The position numbers and the translations under genes are program-made. This document shows, one piece after another, positions 13,680 to 27,889 of a stretch of DNA of 64,000 bases. Where the stretch lies: the NCBI GenBank assembly GCA_036897525.1, contig JAYMTJ010000010.1, positions 62,001 through 126,000 of the forward strand, given 5' to 3'. Within the stretch, counting starts at the first letter, position 1. Each line of letters opens with the position of its first letter. This DNA is from Pelargonium x hortorum (lineage: Eukaryota > Streptophyta > Magnoliopsida > Geraniales > Geraniaceae). Under the pieces are notes generated by a model. That model searched no databases. It was given only the letters and a program-made list of their open reading frames with translations, and was not told the DNA's origin.

Positions 13680-14709
13680 CCTACCTTATTTATTACAAGG
13701 ACAGTCTCGTGAAAATAAATCTTTTTCATAAAAACCCCTGCTATTTTTGTTGTCGGAGGACCCCCTTAGTTCCTTATAAATTTGAAAAAAAAAATCTGGG
13801 TTTCCAGTCGTAGACTGCCTCCTATATTCCTAAGATAAAGAGATTCTTTAACAACACAAAAGCCAAGCTACCTTTAGTTATAAATTCCGTTCAATTCTGC
13901 CCACTTCTTGTCAAGAACTCGTCTCGAGAAAGCCTAAACCCCAAACAAAAGGAGACGTCATTAGTAAAATATTATACTATCCTATGAGATAAAATGCGCA
14001 TCTAACTTTTGAAATTTAGTATAAAACAAGAGAGCTAATGTTCTAAGTAAAATGGATTCCAATGTAAGGTTTCAGGATAAGGGATTTAGTTACTCCGGAT
14101 TGAGTTATATACAGGGATCCCTATCCCTATACATGTTCAAAAAAGGGTGCTTTTGTTGCATATTACCCTCTTAAAATTTGCTAACTAGCCTTAGTTAGAA
14201 CCCGCTGCTCATTTTTTTATAGTCTAGAAATTTAGCTCATCAGGTGTCAAAAAATCTTGAAAGGATAGTTAATTCCTCGCTTTAAGGGCTCATTAGGATC
14301 ATATAAGATCCGGTTTACTTAGTCTGAAATATACTTGATTTTTATTACTAGGATTAAAAAGTATATACCTATGGTGTGCGTTTGGTTTATTTTGAGTATT
14401 AAAATTACAGGTACTCCTTCTTTTTTTTGTAGTGGATAATAGGATCCGCAATTACTTTGTTAGGTTCCAGTCTAATATTGTTTTGTTTTTGATGGAGGAC
14501 AAAGGGGTGTCCCTGGATCTCGAATGTGCACTTTACTTACAGGAGTCCAGCCCGAGGAGCTCTCATGGAGTATACGTGCTACAAAATATTTACAACCAGT
14601 CCCGATATTAACATTTAGTCTATTTTCAAGAGTGCTTTTCTGTATCTAAGTAATTTCACTTTTGGGCTTAATCAGCCGCCTATTGTATTCCTCCGTTTAT
14701 AATATTTTA

Positions 14710-14934
14710 TTAGGTATTGCTTTTTTTATAGGATTGGATTCTACAAATTCTTATTCCTCGCATTGTGACGCTTCCTTGAGGATATCCTGGTCTAGATTGA
14801 CAGCAGGCTTTAGGTTTTCCTCGAGCTATTCTTATCTTTCTAGCCTCTATCCTACCTCTGCGTACTAAAAAAACACTTATCCTATGTTCATTTATTTTTC
14901 TATCTCTGCTATCTGCTATAGAACCCGTTATCAA
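14710..14934 (-). repeat. Purine-rich dispersed repeat, minus-strand copy
   Basis: The minus strand is purine-rich here and holds an open frame of 74 codons. Its middle reads R-R-G-R-I-E-A-R-K-I-R-I-A-R-G-K-P-K-A. This lines up loosely with the lysine-rich frame of the 90-bp repeat at 32.2 kb (K-K-A-G-I-T-K-R-S-L-A-L-I-R-R-T-P-K-K). At DNA level the shared words are GGTAGGATAGAG, AGAATAGCTC and AACCTAAAG. I cannot show that the frame is translated. The likeness may reflect only the shared purine-rich repeat DNA. Confidence 0.35.
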
Positions 14935-14939
14935 ATCTT

Positions 14940-17622
14940 ACAAAGAACACTAATCAATCTGGGGTGTCATTAGTATTTTATTTTATTTTATAAACAAGAA
15001 AGTCGAAAGGTTCGAAAACAAAACAGGTTGGAGGTGTCGGCGTATAGCAACATTCGAACCCTTGTAATATCTAAGATTTGTTATTTTCTTTTTATTAAAA
15101 AAATACTGGAGTGCAGGAAGTCAAGGATTTTTTGATTTCTATTTATAAAAGTCAATTATTGATATCTAAAACTTCTTATATAGTGAAAAATAGAGCAAGC
15201 AATGTCGCGAGTAAACCATTAGGTTAGGGTTGAAAGGATTTGCGAATTGCATGATTTCTATACTTGAATTGATACCAGGCTGGCATACTACTTGAGGATT
15301 CCTTGACATCTCATTGCTGTCTTGATTCCGTTTAGCTCACTTACATAATTATTTACAGAATTATTCAATTAGAAAAAAACATACCTCCCTGCTACACACT
15401 GGGTATTTTACACTATATCATAGTAGGTTTCCTCTTTATTTTAAGAGAGTTAGGCCAGAAGTCTGTGTAATAGGCCGTAACTAGTACAAGTTTGTTTAAG
15501 TTAAGTCCCCTAGCTATATACTATAAAACAAAGCAGCTTTGTTGCAAGAAATTCCCCTTCCTTGACTGAGAGGGATTTCCGGATTAAACTAGTGGGCTTT
15601 AGAACAAGTTTATTACATTCCATTTATAGGGCATTAAAAAGGCAGTCCTCTTAATTCTTCCTAAAAAAAGTGTAACTTCATTATAGTCTTTATTTTTTTA
15701 TAGTGCGTGGTATTCTTTTTGATAGAGAATAGACTACACCTAGTTGCGACCCGGCTGGAAACGGATTTGTCTTGTTTATAGACATAGGGTTTTTGCTAGA
15801 AAGTTTATACCTTTACTTAGATTAGAGTCTTTAAAAAAGTTTCTCAGTATTTAGTATTTACCAAAAGTAACTGGAGAACGGGAGCCCCCCTCTTTTATAT
15901 TATATTGTGAAGTGGTGGGATCCTACGGGAAAGGGAAATCTCTAAAAGGGATTAGTTGAACTAGACAAAAGGTTATAAATCCGTCGAGGATCTCTCTCCC
16001 TAATAATAAAGTGGGCTTCTACAAAAAAAACAAAGATGTAATAACGCGCAAGTCTAGATAAGGAGTATCAAAAAGAAACTTAACTTTTCTACAATGCCTA
16101 AAATTTAGTTCATAACTGTTAGATCCCGTAAAAGATATTTACTAATAGGCAGGCTTACCCCCAAAAAGTTTAACTTAGTACCAGAACCTCCTTCCGGAGC
16201 CTAAAATAGAATACTTAATTGTATAAAAATTCTTTTGGAATCTGGTAAGCTTTATTGGATTTTAGGGAGAATACGGGTAATACAAGAGTTCTAATCCAAT
16301 CCCATTTGTTGAAGCTTTTCCTACTCAATTCTTAGAACTTGTTAAGATAAACCATTTTTAAATGAAATTTTTTTATAGTGAATGCTTCGAAAATTCATTA
16401 CTTTACTTATTCAAAACAGATAGATAGAACCTTGCTTGTTTCATTCAAAAGGGTTAATATAATATAACTGAAAATAGATTTCTCCAGTACCTATATATAT
16501 CCAAAATAGAGCTCTAGTAATGTATAAAGGGACTTACTTCTCTCTATTTTCTATATTCCTAGAGTCAAATTCCTGAAGAATCCGAAAAAACTAAAGTAAA
16601 GAACCCGCTCTTTTTCTATTTTTTTAATCATAGAATGCACTTTTATAGTAGAATACCTATAAACCTCCTTATCTAATAAGAAATCTTTCCGAGTATGGAC
16701 CTCCTATATCACTTTCAGTTCAAGTATTAAACAAAAATATAGCAACTCCTTTTAACCAGCGAAAAAAAAGAAGAAAGCTTCTCTAAAGTTGCCAACTAAC
16801 ACTTAGAAAACGCCGGGATACACAATAAAAAAGGGGACCCAGAGGATCCATATTATAAAGAGTATACCTGGAATATATAGCCTTTTACTACACACGTTAC
16901 CCTATTGTTTGTTATAACCTTGCGGATTGGTATAGGAGTAAGACCAGATTTTAGGATAAAGCATTCGTTCCTTTCTCTAATACTAGTAAGAAGCAAAGAA
17001 CTGCTACAGAAAAGAAAGATCCTGCTTTTAAAGTTAAAGGTAGGTAGGGCCCTCTAAGGTACTTGGTAATAAAATAACGCTTGAGTATTTCCGTTGATAC
17101 CTCGTAGTAATTTGCACTCCGCAGAATTTGCAAGCTTAAATTTGGGTTTAAAAATCCTCTTTCATTTAGGTAAGTAAAAGTTATCTAGCAAGGTATTGAG
17201 TCATTTTCCCTACGTATTTTAGATCTTTATACTGTCGTAAGCTGGGTTTAAAGCCGAGGATGTTGTTAGAGAACTCAAGGGAAATCCGCTAAGTAAGAAA
17301 TTAGTGACAAGCTTTCGTAGTAGGTAGCTTCCTCAGTAAGAGTTTTTCTTTCCTCATAAAATTTTATGTTCGGGAACTCAAATATATTATTATATTACGA
17401 ATTCCCCGAGGGGTTCTAAAGAAAGGAGAGTCGCAAAAAGAATAGGTTCAAACGAGGACTCTGAGCAATACTTTTAACTCCTAAAAAGAATTAATTAGAT
17501 AATGCGCTGCTTTGACTTTTACAAAGTAAGAAGTTAGACTTCCTAGGTTTACCGTGATAGAAACCTGCAGCATGTATTCCTGAGGTATTAGAAAAAATCA
17601 TTATAAAGATGAAGAAAGTCCT
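14940..17622. other. Non-coding AT-rich stretch
   Basis: No gene was recognised. At 15056-15070 lies the word GAACCCTTGTAATAT, which recurs exactly at 51483-51497 inside a tRNA-like remnant. GGATTCC at 15296-15302 is one of the recurrent symmetric words. Confidence 0.6.
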
Positions 17623-17644
17623 ATTCTATTATATATAATAGAAT
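17623..17644. repeat. Perfect 22-bp AT palindrome
   Basis: The 22 bases starting ATTCTATTAT and ending ATAATAGAAT equal their own reverse complement exactly. The core is TATATA. It could extrude as a cruciform. No gene lies beside it and I assign no function. Confidence 0.75.
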
Positions 17645-19940
17645 GTTATCACAGGATTTGAATTTGCTATTTGTCTTAGTTGGAAGTTGCTTTTATGCTA
17701 CCTTTAGAAAATGAGATTTACTTTTCGATTATTCGATTACAAGAATTAAAAGTAAACAAGTTAAATATTTATTAAAATTTTAAAAAAACCTAAGGAATCC
17801 GTCTTTTTAGAGTCTTCATCTTGAAACTAAGCTCTCTCTTGGAGGAGTCCCTTGTGGATAATGTTCATCGGGATAATTCTTTACTCTTTTCAAGGATAAA
17901 GCTCTAGTAGTAAATAGATAAAAGCACTCATATATAAGCAAAAAGGGATACTGCAGCTTCGACCGTTTCCTAGAGTACGGGGCTTACATAAAGCTTTAAG
18001 CACTTAAATTGTAAGGTAAGCTCGTTTAAAGGGTCCCTTAATTCAGGATAGATCTAATAAATAGGACTTGATTGAACTGGTTTACATTTAAACAGTAGAA
18101 CTAAGGGCAAAAAGTAGTTGGCATTAGGATAAGAGAGTTGAATTTGCAGTAGTGTTTTAATGCTTATGCTTAGAAAAGTTTCCTTGTAGTATAACTCGAG
18201 GAATCCAGACAAAGCAAATACTTTTATAAGGTTATGCTATGCCCCCAATGCTTGTAAAAGAGTTATTTCTAAGGAATTAGCTTAAACTAAAAAAAGGATT
18301 ATATAAGAATAGCAGCCCTAAAGGTACTCCCGCCGGGAGTCTACAAAACAAAGGTTGGATACTTATAGGATATGCGAGTATAGGAGTCCGGAGATACAGC
18401 CTAACCTTATTCACTATGTTTAAATAAAAGTATTAATACCACTCAGCAATAGGCTTCACGGTTACTCTTGATAGGTAACCTAGCAAGCCGTATAATAAAT
18501 AATTATAGGACGTTAAACACTCTATCTTACAAAAAAGAGTAGAATTATTATATTACCCTTAACACGATACTACAGTTTTTGAGACTGAAGAATATAGAGA
18601 ACTAAAACCCGACTTTTATCCTACTCTAAATTCCCGCCCGAAAAATCGCCATTAAATCAAATCTTTAGTAATTTTGAATTCATCCATATACTTGTTTCGA
18701 AATGAAAGACTTAATTTATCAATAGGCAGCCTCTCCAGATTTTACTGAATTAAGGAGGTCTACTACCCTATTATACACGCTTCGTTTGCTCCTTAATTAG
18801 GAAACCCTACCCTTTTTTACAAAGCTTGGTAGAACTATCTCCTATATTATATTAGGATTCCTCCTAAGCATTATTTCAAATAAGTATATTTATTTAGTTT
18901 ACTTTCTCTGGCAGCTTCACTGGGGCAACCTCGCGAGTAACAGGTGGTTTCTAAAAGTTTTAACTAGATGGGATATACAAGACCTTAAACAGAGCTAACA
19001 TATCAGAAAAATGACTTAATCCCCAAACTTTATCTTAAAAAAAAACCTCGATACTATCAAACAAAAAGCTCTCATTGAAAAGTACATTCTGACGCTTGCT
19101 AAATGATCCGACTTTAGTTTCGAAATCCTGCTTAAGAAGAAATCCTTTTCCAGAACATTCACAGGAAACCCGCACATAAAAAATGAAAAACAAAACTGGT
19201 AAGAAAGACTTAGAAGCAGCCTCCTCTTCCATATTGCGCGGATTCTGGTTACCGTGCTTGGTGGTATACACTTCTAGGATGCCTTTTTTAGATTCCGGTA
19301 CAAAATGTATTTATTTGAGAATTAGTGGGTTTCATGAATAAAGAAATTCCTTTTTGTAAAACTTTTGCGGAACCTCCTATTAAGAAAACTTCACCTTGAC
19401 ATGAAGCTACTGCCAGGCCACAGTAAAGTGGTTTAAGCAGTCTTCCGGGCTTCCTTGTACAGGTATATTGGTAATCAAAAATGGAAGAACTTCTTCTACT
19501 GAGAATCATATCAAACCGGGTATCTTAAGAGGCATTCGCAACGTCTAACGGAATAGAGAGTACTTACAGGAATAAAGAGGCCCTTACTTGAGTATCCGAG
19601 CATTTCTTTCTCGATAAGCCGGGGCATTGCTAAGATTCTAAACTTGGATTTTCTATATTAAGCAAAACTTTTTGTACATTAAACGTTTTTAGAGATCATA
19701 AACCCTTCATTTTATAAGGATGCCGTGCAAGGACAGGGTAAGTCCAATTTTATCTAAGGGAAGAATTCAGGTTCTAAGAATTCCGTATTTAATAATATAG
19801 CGCAAAGAAATGAAATGATACCCCTTAAGTATGTAACTTGGTATAGAGATTTTGTCAGATAAAGAAAGATTGGATGTCAAATCTTATTACAAGATTTTTT
19901 AATAAAAAGTAAATAAAGACTAATTAACAAGGAAATAGGT
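17645..19940. other. Non-coding AT-rich stretch
   Basis: No gene was seen. The minus-strand frames of 78 and 73 codons (19035-19271, 19288-19509) have no motif, signal peptide or family resemblance. GGAGTCC-type symmetric words recur, as in the CTCCCGCCGGGAG palindrome near 18330. Confidence 0.6.
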
Positions 19941-19943
19941 GGT

Positions 19944-19962
19944 GGTAGCGCTTTGAACTACC
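19944..19962 (+). other. Small hairpin upstream of a stronger one
   Basis: GGTAG and CTACC pair across a nine-base loop. By itself it is weak. It is noted because it lies 17 bases before a perfect 11-bp hairpin. Confidence 0.4.
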
Positions 19963-19978
19963 TGGTGCTTTGACAATT

Positions 19979-20006
19979 TAGGAAGTCTCCTTACCGAGAC
20001 TTCCTA
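19979..20006. other. Perfect 11-bp stem hairpin
   Basis: TAGGAAGTCTC pairs without mismatch with GAGACTTCCTA around the six-base loop CTTACC. No U-tract follows on the plus strand (AATAATGAATG), so it is not a classical intrinsic terminator in that direction. On the minus strand the flank is AAATTGTC, also not a U-tract. Its perfect pairing stands out in otherwise degraded DNA. It could be a transcript end or processing hairpin, or a recent mobile hairpin. Confidence 0.6.
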
Positions 20007-23000
20007 ATAATGAATGTACGATTTATGCTATCTCTAAAATAAAAGGGGACTCTTAGAAAGTTTACAAAGAAAGAGGTAATGCCAAGTTAGAAGCCTTTTA
20101 TTCGTTTCCCATTCGAGGGTAAAAGTCGGGACAACAAATTGAACGCTTTAATTTAAAGAAAGAGAGTTCTTTTGATAATAGCTGCCGAGTGAAAATCAAG
20201 TGTATTTTGTGATAATTCCATACTGGCATGTGCTGTAAGCCCTAACCCGCTACAAGATATTTTTGGGATAAAGGTTCTTCCTAGCCTTAGGGTACTAAAA
20301 GGCCTGAATTGGGTCCCTTTAAGCCTTAGTTTAGTATAGAGTATACTGAATGAAACTCTGTTTGACTTGTGTAGAGTAAGTGTTATACGAGGGTATGCCG
20401 GGCGAGTGTAGAATAGAATAAGCATTCTTAAGTCTTCCTCTGAGGAAAATTTAGGTATTAATTATATAGGGACTCCCGAACAAATAGGCTCCTTTTATAA
20501 AGGCAAAACTTCCGCTGCTTTCTTGAAATAGACTCTAAAAACTGCGAGAAATAGGAACTCCCCGGACAGCTCTTTTCTCCTTAATTAAAGGTACCGAATA
20601 GCAACGACTTCGAAAAAGCCCTACTAAATGCACGTTAGGAATTTCCGTGGGGTCCCCGTTATCTAAGTAGAAACTCGTCCTTGTGTTTAGTTGTATAAAA
20701 CTTAAAATAAAAGACTCCATTAGCAAAGCTTGACCAGTATTAGAGAAAATGCTAAAAAGGGAGCTTTCACAGAGCTAGAATTCCCGTCAATTTTTGAAGG
20801 GGGAGCTCGTGGGGGGCGCTATCCCTATAAAGTCAAGGCAAAGCTTTTTTTTTTTACGGTTTACCCTTTTCTTGAAGTATTCCTAACCCCCTAACTAAGG
20901 GTTTAGAAATTAAGAATCCTGCCAATTCTAATCTAACAACAACCTGACAGATGATATATAGGAACATATAGGAATCATTTTCGCAAGAGAAAAAAAGACT
21001 CACGAATCTCCAAAAAGCTTTTATGGGTACACTGTCCCTTAAAAAAGAAAAGGAAGTCTGAAATACTGCTATATAAGTAAATGAACTTAATAACCAAAGC
21101 CAATTTAATAACTTTTGAGTACTCTCTCGTATTAAATAAAAATGAATGAGAAATTTTGTGCTACGAGTTTATCACCGCCCTTTAAAGAGGTAATTAAGAT
21201 ATGAATATAAGCCCATTTCCCAAAACCTTACAATCCTGACCTCCTCTTAGCAAAGCTATATAATAAGAAATATAATAGAAAAATCTAGATCTTTGTTAAA
21301 AATAATAAGTTATATACATTTAATCTTTTTTTCCATAGACCAAGAATTCCCTCGCGAATAGGCATACTCCTAATCGGAACTCCCCTAGGGATACGGGCCT
21401 TTAATTCTTAAAAAGCACTGACTTATCTTGAGAATTCCCAGATTAATACTAATTAAAATTTAACTCTTTCCTTGCATATAAACCTCGACAATACTATACA
21501 TAAACTTTTATCCCGTTTTTTTTTACTACTCATTTTAACAAGTGTCTCTAAATCTAGTTTATTTACTACCCACAAAAGAAGAACCCGTAGTTGATTGCGA
21601 CCAAAGTCCTAGTATTCTAATCTAAAAATGTAACATAGATAAAAAAGCTCCATATATATATATATATATATTTTTTACCCTCTCCCGAAAGGATCGCTAA
21701 GAGAAGGCCGGTTACTTTCTTTTTCTTACCGTCCCGGTAGCATACTTTTATTAAGCAGCCCAAGATTAAGAAAGCGAAAGCACGAGTTAACCCCAAAACC
21801 CTTATACTCACGATTTTTTATTATAAATTAATTAACTACAACCACGTTAGCAAAGCCTTGATATTAATATAAATCCTTATCTAAAACAGACTTTTACAAC
21901 CCTTAATGGAGACCCCCATTACTTATACCTGATTAAGGAGGCCTCCTCTTGATACTTTAATTATTAATTACTTGTCTTTAAATACCCGTGGACTAAAACT
22001 AAAGGCGGCTCTTAGGAAAGACAAGAACTCCTCTTTATCTATATTACCTGCACTCATAAGCAAGAAGTCTTGTTTTAAGTAGGTAAGACTATTACGCTTT
22101 TCTTTTTATTAGAGGTAATGAAGATATTCTAGAGCAGATACATTAGTAGTAGGAAACTCTATAGCTTGATCCATGGTGGATATTGAAAAGAGAATTCTTA
22201 TAACTTTTAAACGCTGTATAATCGAATTCTAGGGTTGCCTACTTTACTTGAAAAGTCACCCTTTCAGTTGGTCTCGGAAATATTAAGACCTGGCGATAAG
22301 ATAATAGCACCCGACATCCTAAGTCCCCTAAATTTCGACCCGTTGTGTACCTATTTCTACTACATACCAGTTATTCTTTTTTTACCTGTCCCCTGCTTTT
22401 CTCTAAAAAACTTATCTGTCTAAGAGATATCATTTTCGCTCAGACTTGTCCTTTGAAAGAGGGCTTCCCTGCATTTAGCAACCCCAAGCTTATGTTATGA
22501 TACACTAAGGAGAGATTCTAAAATTATTAAGTTACGCTATACCTTCTTTATTTGTATTCTTTAAGGTTCCTGTTCTTAACTATAACCAATTTCAACATGT
22601 TCTTTTCTGATAAGGTATCCCCTCTAAGGAGTCCCTCTTTTAGAAGTTTACAAGAAAGTAGAAGTTTCACTTAGTAAATACCCCCTTTATAGAATATAGT
22701 AACTTATCTATCTAATACCCAAAGCCAAAAAGAAACTTAAGATAGAACCGGGGTACTCTGCTCAATATGATATGAGACCCCATATTCCCGCCAAGGAAAT
22801 TCCTTTTTCAAAATACGAAGCATACCCGTACAAATACGCTGAAAGGAAGAGTAACTCTATAGAATAAGGATATACTGCAGTTTTAGTTCTGTGGTATCGA
22901 GGTCATAATGGAATTTGGGTAAACTTATGAAACCTTGTGCCTCCTCAAAAAAGCGAGCGGTTTCTGTATCATAAAGCTTACCTTAGCTTCTCAGAGTTCC

Positions 23001-26000
23001 GCTGCCCCGTGTACAGAGGACCCTTAAAAAAAATGAATTCAGCATAAAAACCTAAAGAGTTTCACAAATTAGGTATAACCAAGAGTGCTTCTTATATCTT
23101 TTTACTTAAAGGTTCCTCGACAGACAAAACTCCTAAGGGCCCTTATTAATGTATTAATGAAGTGTACTCTATTCTAGCAGCTCTGCCTCTCCTTTAGCAT
23201 TATAAACTTTCAACAGTCCCTACTTTTCACCTGGGCCAAGTTCTAGTCTAAATATTCCGAGCCTTTTCCAGAGGGAACCCATACTTAGTTTAGCGCAAAT
23301 TAGAAAGATCCTAACCGGATTGGGACCCCTTACAATACTAAAGCCCACAGTCTTAGTATTTCCAAGTGTCTGCATTTTTCAATTCGAATTCCCTAAATGG
23401 CGTCTCTTTACGCATTAACTTTGCCTAAAACTTTGTAGAATAGAACAACTCCCTATCGAGAATATTAGTTTTAAGAAACAGAATTTTGTATTTATGTTTT
23501 AGAAGCAGTGACTGCGCTTTCTAATAGAGAACTCTATAGATTTAGTCGCAGGGAAGTGTCTCCAACTCTTTTTTGGGTTTAGCAGATATTCAAATTCCTA
23601 TAGGATGCTTATCCCCTATTGCGAGAAAAGGCGTAGGCCTTTGATTTTGGGGGGAATTCCTATAGACCAATATCCGGATAAAATAAAACAGTCTTTGGCT
23701 CTTTTTAAGTTGAAGTATTCTTGTGCCGGTAAAGTAGGAAATTATTTACCCAGGTGCTCTCAGAATATTTAGGTTTTGAATGCTTGCTAGCTATTTGAAG
23801 CATTTAATTGACCGAACACCACAATATAATAAGGAGTTTTTAGAATATCCATTATGAATAAGTAAAAACAACAAACCGTTAACCGACTAAACTAGGTTCT
23901 TTCTTATCTCTTATCTGGGATGCTAGAATAACCTGAAATTAGACCCTTTTTACACAAGTTTTCTCACGTATTAATTCTATCTAAGGGGTCCCCTCTTAGA
24001 AAACAACCGAAAGCTACAGGGTTGCTTGTTACTCAAATGAAAATCCTAATTTATTGTCCAATGTTACAAAAAAACGGGTTAGGCTTCTTCTAGTTTGTTA
24101 AAGTTAAATCCTATATAAGAAAAAAATCGAGAACACTTTCACTTTGCTGAGGAACTCCTTCATATCTCTTCTCGAGAGTCCCGAGTCTACTATAAAATAG
24201 AAGATGCTCCTTGTGAATTATCTTAACCCAGCTAGGATTAAAATGTTCACTACGGACAAAACAAAAGATATTAGGAATACTAAGGAAAAGTAAAGAAATG
24301 AAGAAAAAATCCACATGGTGGGGTTACGCTGTAGCGCACGAAAACGGTCATAGAATTGGTTTAATATAAGCAAGTTGACTTTTTTCTATAATGTCTATTT
24401 TCTCTTCTTAATATACCCCAGTCTCAAAATTCTCTACAAGTACTACATAACATAAAAGGCTGTTGAAATAACCAGGAACCCCTCTTAAAATCTATCTCTA
24501 TATCTACTTATTTTGTATACCAGTTTCCCTTTTCATACCAGTAATACCTAGAAAAAAATGAATAGGAAAAAAAAACCCCCGCATTAGCTCTAAATATATT
24601 TACAGTTTAAAACCAGAATCAGAAACTTGAAACAAAGGAACAACCCCTACTACTAAAATATCCTTAACCAAACACAGGAACAAGCAACCTTTAAAGCTAC
24701 ACAGCTCCTCTTAAATCTCAGGAATCAAGGGCTCTTCTCTCTAACCTATGACTCTAAATTCTTCTTTCTTTAACTTCATCTCTACACGAGGCAAAATAGC
24801 GTGTCAAGCAAGAAGGGGGTCTCTTATACAACCCATTTTATGTTAGGACTTGCCCAAGACAAGAATAAAAGTAAGTTCTGTAGTCAAAGGCTTATTTAAT
24901 TTAACCCAGTACAACAATATAATTGTAGAAAAGATTCTGTCGCGTAATCAAAGCTCTATCACAAATTGAAACTATAAGAAACATTATTAGATTGCAGATT
25001 GCTAACTCTGAAGTAGTATAATAAACATAAAAAGTGCTTCCTTATTTGAAGTTTTATTATATATGATATGTAAAGGCTACTCTCAAAAGAGCAAAAAAAA
25101 TTTTGAAATTATAGGGTAACGAAGTTTAATCGGGGTCCTTAGAAAGGAAATAGAATAAGTTGTCTGAAAAGAGTTCTTTAGCGTAAGCAGACACTGGAAC
25201 TTATAAGTATTCGAGTAGTTAGATATTACATTTTCTGGTACAAATGTAAGTTATAATAAGAAACCCCGGACAAAATTCTTAGTTTTTTATTCTCTAATAC
25301 ATTTCATCTACAATTTGTTCTGGAGGATTTCCTCTTGTTTGTATCTAAGGAGTGCGAGAACACCAGTTAGGTTCCTAAAAAAAGCATAATGAAATTTCTT
25401 TACAGGGCACAAATAAGGGGTATTCATGAAACATGGAATTCAAAAAAGGAATTCTTGTAACTATAACTAAGACTTAAAGCTTTACTGCTACCTAACAGGA
25501 GATACTTAGATATGCTATATTAAGGATTACTCTCACTTTGAATATCCTATCAGTCATTTTGATTCTGTTTTTACTGAAACGCTTTTACAAGGGACTAATT
25601 GCCCTAACTAGTATTACTGATTCCAGAACACTTCCTAAGGGTTTTTTCAACAAGTACTAGGCTCTATTTATTAGTGAACCTGTATCCGGAATTTCTTTAT
25701 TTTATTTATACCCGTTCGAGCATTATAAGAGCTGAAAAGATCGGCTCTTTTTAACGCCTTATGTCCCACCTTTTACTTTTAGGCTTTAAAGAATTCTAAG
25801 AGGAAGCTTTTTTTTAGGATTTCAAGTGCAGGGTTATAGGCACCTGTAAGTAAGCCCGTTGAGGAATTTCCATATCAATTTCCGAGTCGAGTAAAGTTTA
25901 ATACTGTAATCGTATAGGAGGATTTAGCCTTAGTGTTAGTGAGCTGAGGCGAGGCAGCCGGCAATTACTTATAAATAAAGTACCAGTTCTAGTTAGTGGA

Positions 26001-27889
26001 ATTGGAAGTCTGCTAGAGAGTACTGTAGAGAGTCTTACTTAGTTCTTTACCTTGCTTAAGATTTTGTTCTTGTAAGCAGAGATAGAAGTTTAGCATGCTA
26101 AGGTGTTCGAGATAGATAATGTATTCCATTTCCTTTTGAGAATTACTATTTGTTTTAGGAAAGAAAGGTGATACCGAGTTTAGAGTACATTCTAAGAGTT
26201 CTTGTTTATGAGTAATTCAGTCTTTATATTTTGTTGTAAGCAGATAATCCACAGTCTTAAAGCATGGACTCTTGTAGCTCCTGAGATTCCTAAAATATCC
26301 TATATTATTCCTATTTTTGGAGTAATTCCTTCTTTTATTTACAGGGGATCATTTGTTTGTATGAGTATTCCTTTATGATGAGCTTAGAGCTCTCTCACTT
26401 TCAATGCTAATGGAAACGAGATATAACAAGCGCACCTGGCAACTCTGAAGCCTTTTAGTTTAAATAGTTTAAATACAGGGCAAGGAAAACCTCCGGGCCT
26501 GATACTCCACACTTGCTTTCAAAACTAAAAAAGAATTTCTTGAACTAAATAAAAAAATTCCAGAATCCAATAAAGAAAGAGTACTCGTGGACTCCTTGGT
26601 ACGTAATCGAGGGGGAATCCCTTATGCTTTCGCTTTCCAAGGCAAGATTCAGGGTTGTCCATTTTTTTCTTTTTTTTTCAATTAAAGCGATCCAAGACTA
26701 CCTTTACAAGAAACCCACTCAAAAAAAGGGTCAAGATTCTAAGCTAAGGAGACCCTTACTTTCATTTTCAAGAATAGCTTTTGTAAGGAAGGGCAGTACT
26801 ACGTAGTATTGACACTAGATAAGCCTTATTCTATTTATCTATTAGATTGAATTGAATGCGTATTTATTTACTCCTCAAAGCCGAAAGGAAGTCAAATTGA
26901 CTAAGTATTAGGGAGCCTTATAAACCATTGCGACGAAAAAAGCACAAAAAATGTAGCTTCTAATCTAAGAAAGGTTTCCCCTGGTAAGTGTTTACTCTAT
27001 GAAAATTCCAGCAAAAGCTCGTCAGTACGTTCTTTTTTCCTGGGTCTAGTCAAAGTCAATTTAATTAAAAAGAGTTTCCCCGGTTCCTAAAAGAAAAGCG
27101 ACTCTTCGTAGAATCCTGGACTTTTTTTTAAGCCAAAATAATGGAACTGGATCTAAGTAAACGGAATTCTAAGGATGTCTCTACCTTTGTCATTTTCCTT
27201 GCTTCCTATATACTGAGAATGGCCAGGTTTGCCCAAGGAATTCCATGGATATACTTACTCCGGGATATCTTTTCACGAATTTTGAGCAACTTCTTAATAT
27301 CTTATAGATTAAACCACTTTAACTTGTAGTTTTATGCTTGACGTAACAAAATAAATTAGGAATAGAATCTAACCTCTAAGGGGTTTGATACGCAACTTCT
27401 CCTGTTACACAGGCACCCTATACTTTTTTAGGTTTATTAGGGGAATACAATATCCTACCATAAAAAAAAAGAGTACCCGCGAGACCTACTAAGATCAGGG
27501 TTGAAAAAGGAAGCCCCTTTTATAAATATCATTTTTTTTAGATTACTCGGTAGTAGAGTTGCTTATAGTTCAGAGTTTAGCATATGTAAAAGTAAAGAAT
27601 AAAAACTCCAAAAGCCTAGGATTTTTGTAAATCAATTGTAAGTTTTTTTACTAGGGCACCCCCCTTTTATTTATCCCGGTTTCCTATTTCTTTGATTTTC
27701 ATTTCAAGTGGTTACTGGTTTTGGATTCCTTCAAGTCTGGTAGAGCAAAGAATTTTTATAGGGTTCTCGTAGTTTCAGGGCTCTGCCATTTTCGAGGGTA
27801 TGCGCGAGCTGGGCAAGCTCTTTTAGTAGGAATCCTAGGCTGGCTTTAATTAAATAGTTAGCCAATTTACTCCAAGGCTAGCATATAGT
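20007..27889. other. Non-coding AT-rich stretch
   Basis: No gene was recognised. The longest frame, 90 codons on minus (20153-20425), has no motif. A (TA)n microsatellite lies at 21652-21670. The plus strand of about 25925-26250 is G/T-rich in the style of the patch at 63.4-63.9 kb, with GTTAGTG..GGAATTGGAAGT words. GGACTCC (26589-26595) and GGAATCC (26614-26620) lie close together. Confidence 0.6.
21652..21670. repeat. (AT)n microsatellite
   Basis: Nineteen bases of alternating A and T are followed directly by a T run. This is a simple sequence repeat with no inferred function. Confidence 0.85.

Larger units (their letters stand above)
12731..14700. other. Non-coding stretch with two short tandem repeats
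   Basis: No gene was seen. Two purine-rich microsatellites lie in it, at 13270-13293 and 13659-13679. Symmetric words include GGATCC at 14115-14120, set inside a longer AGGGATCCCT. Confidence 0.65.

Noticed and set aside
20775-20800. CCCGTCAATTTTTGAAG, resembling a conserved 16S rRNA site
   Set aside because: Only about a dozen bases fit; neighbouring rRNA sequence is absent.
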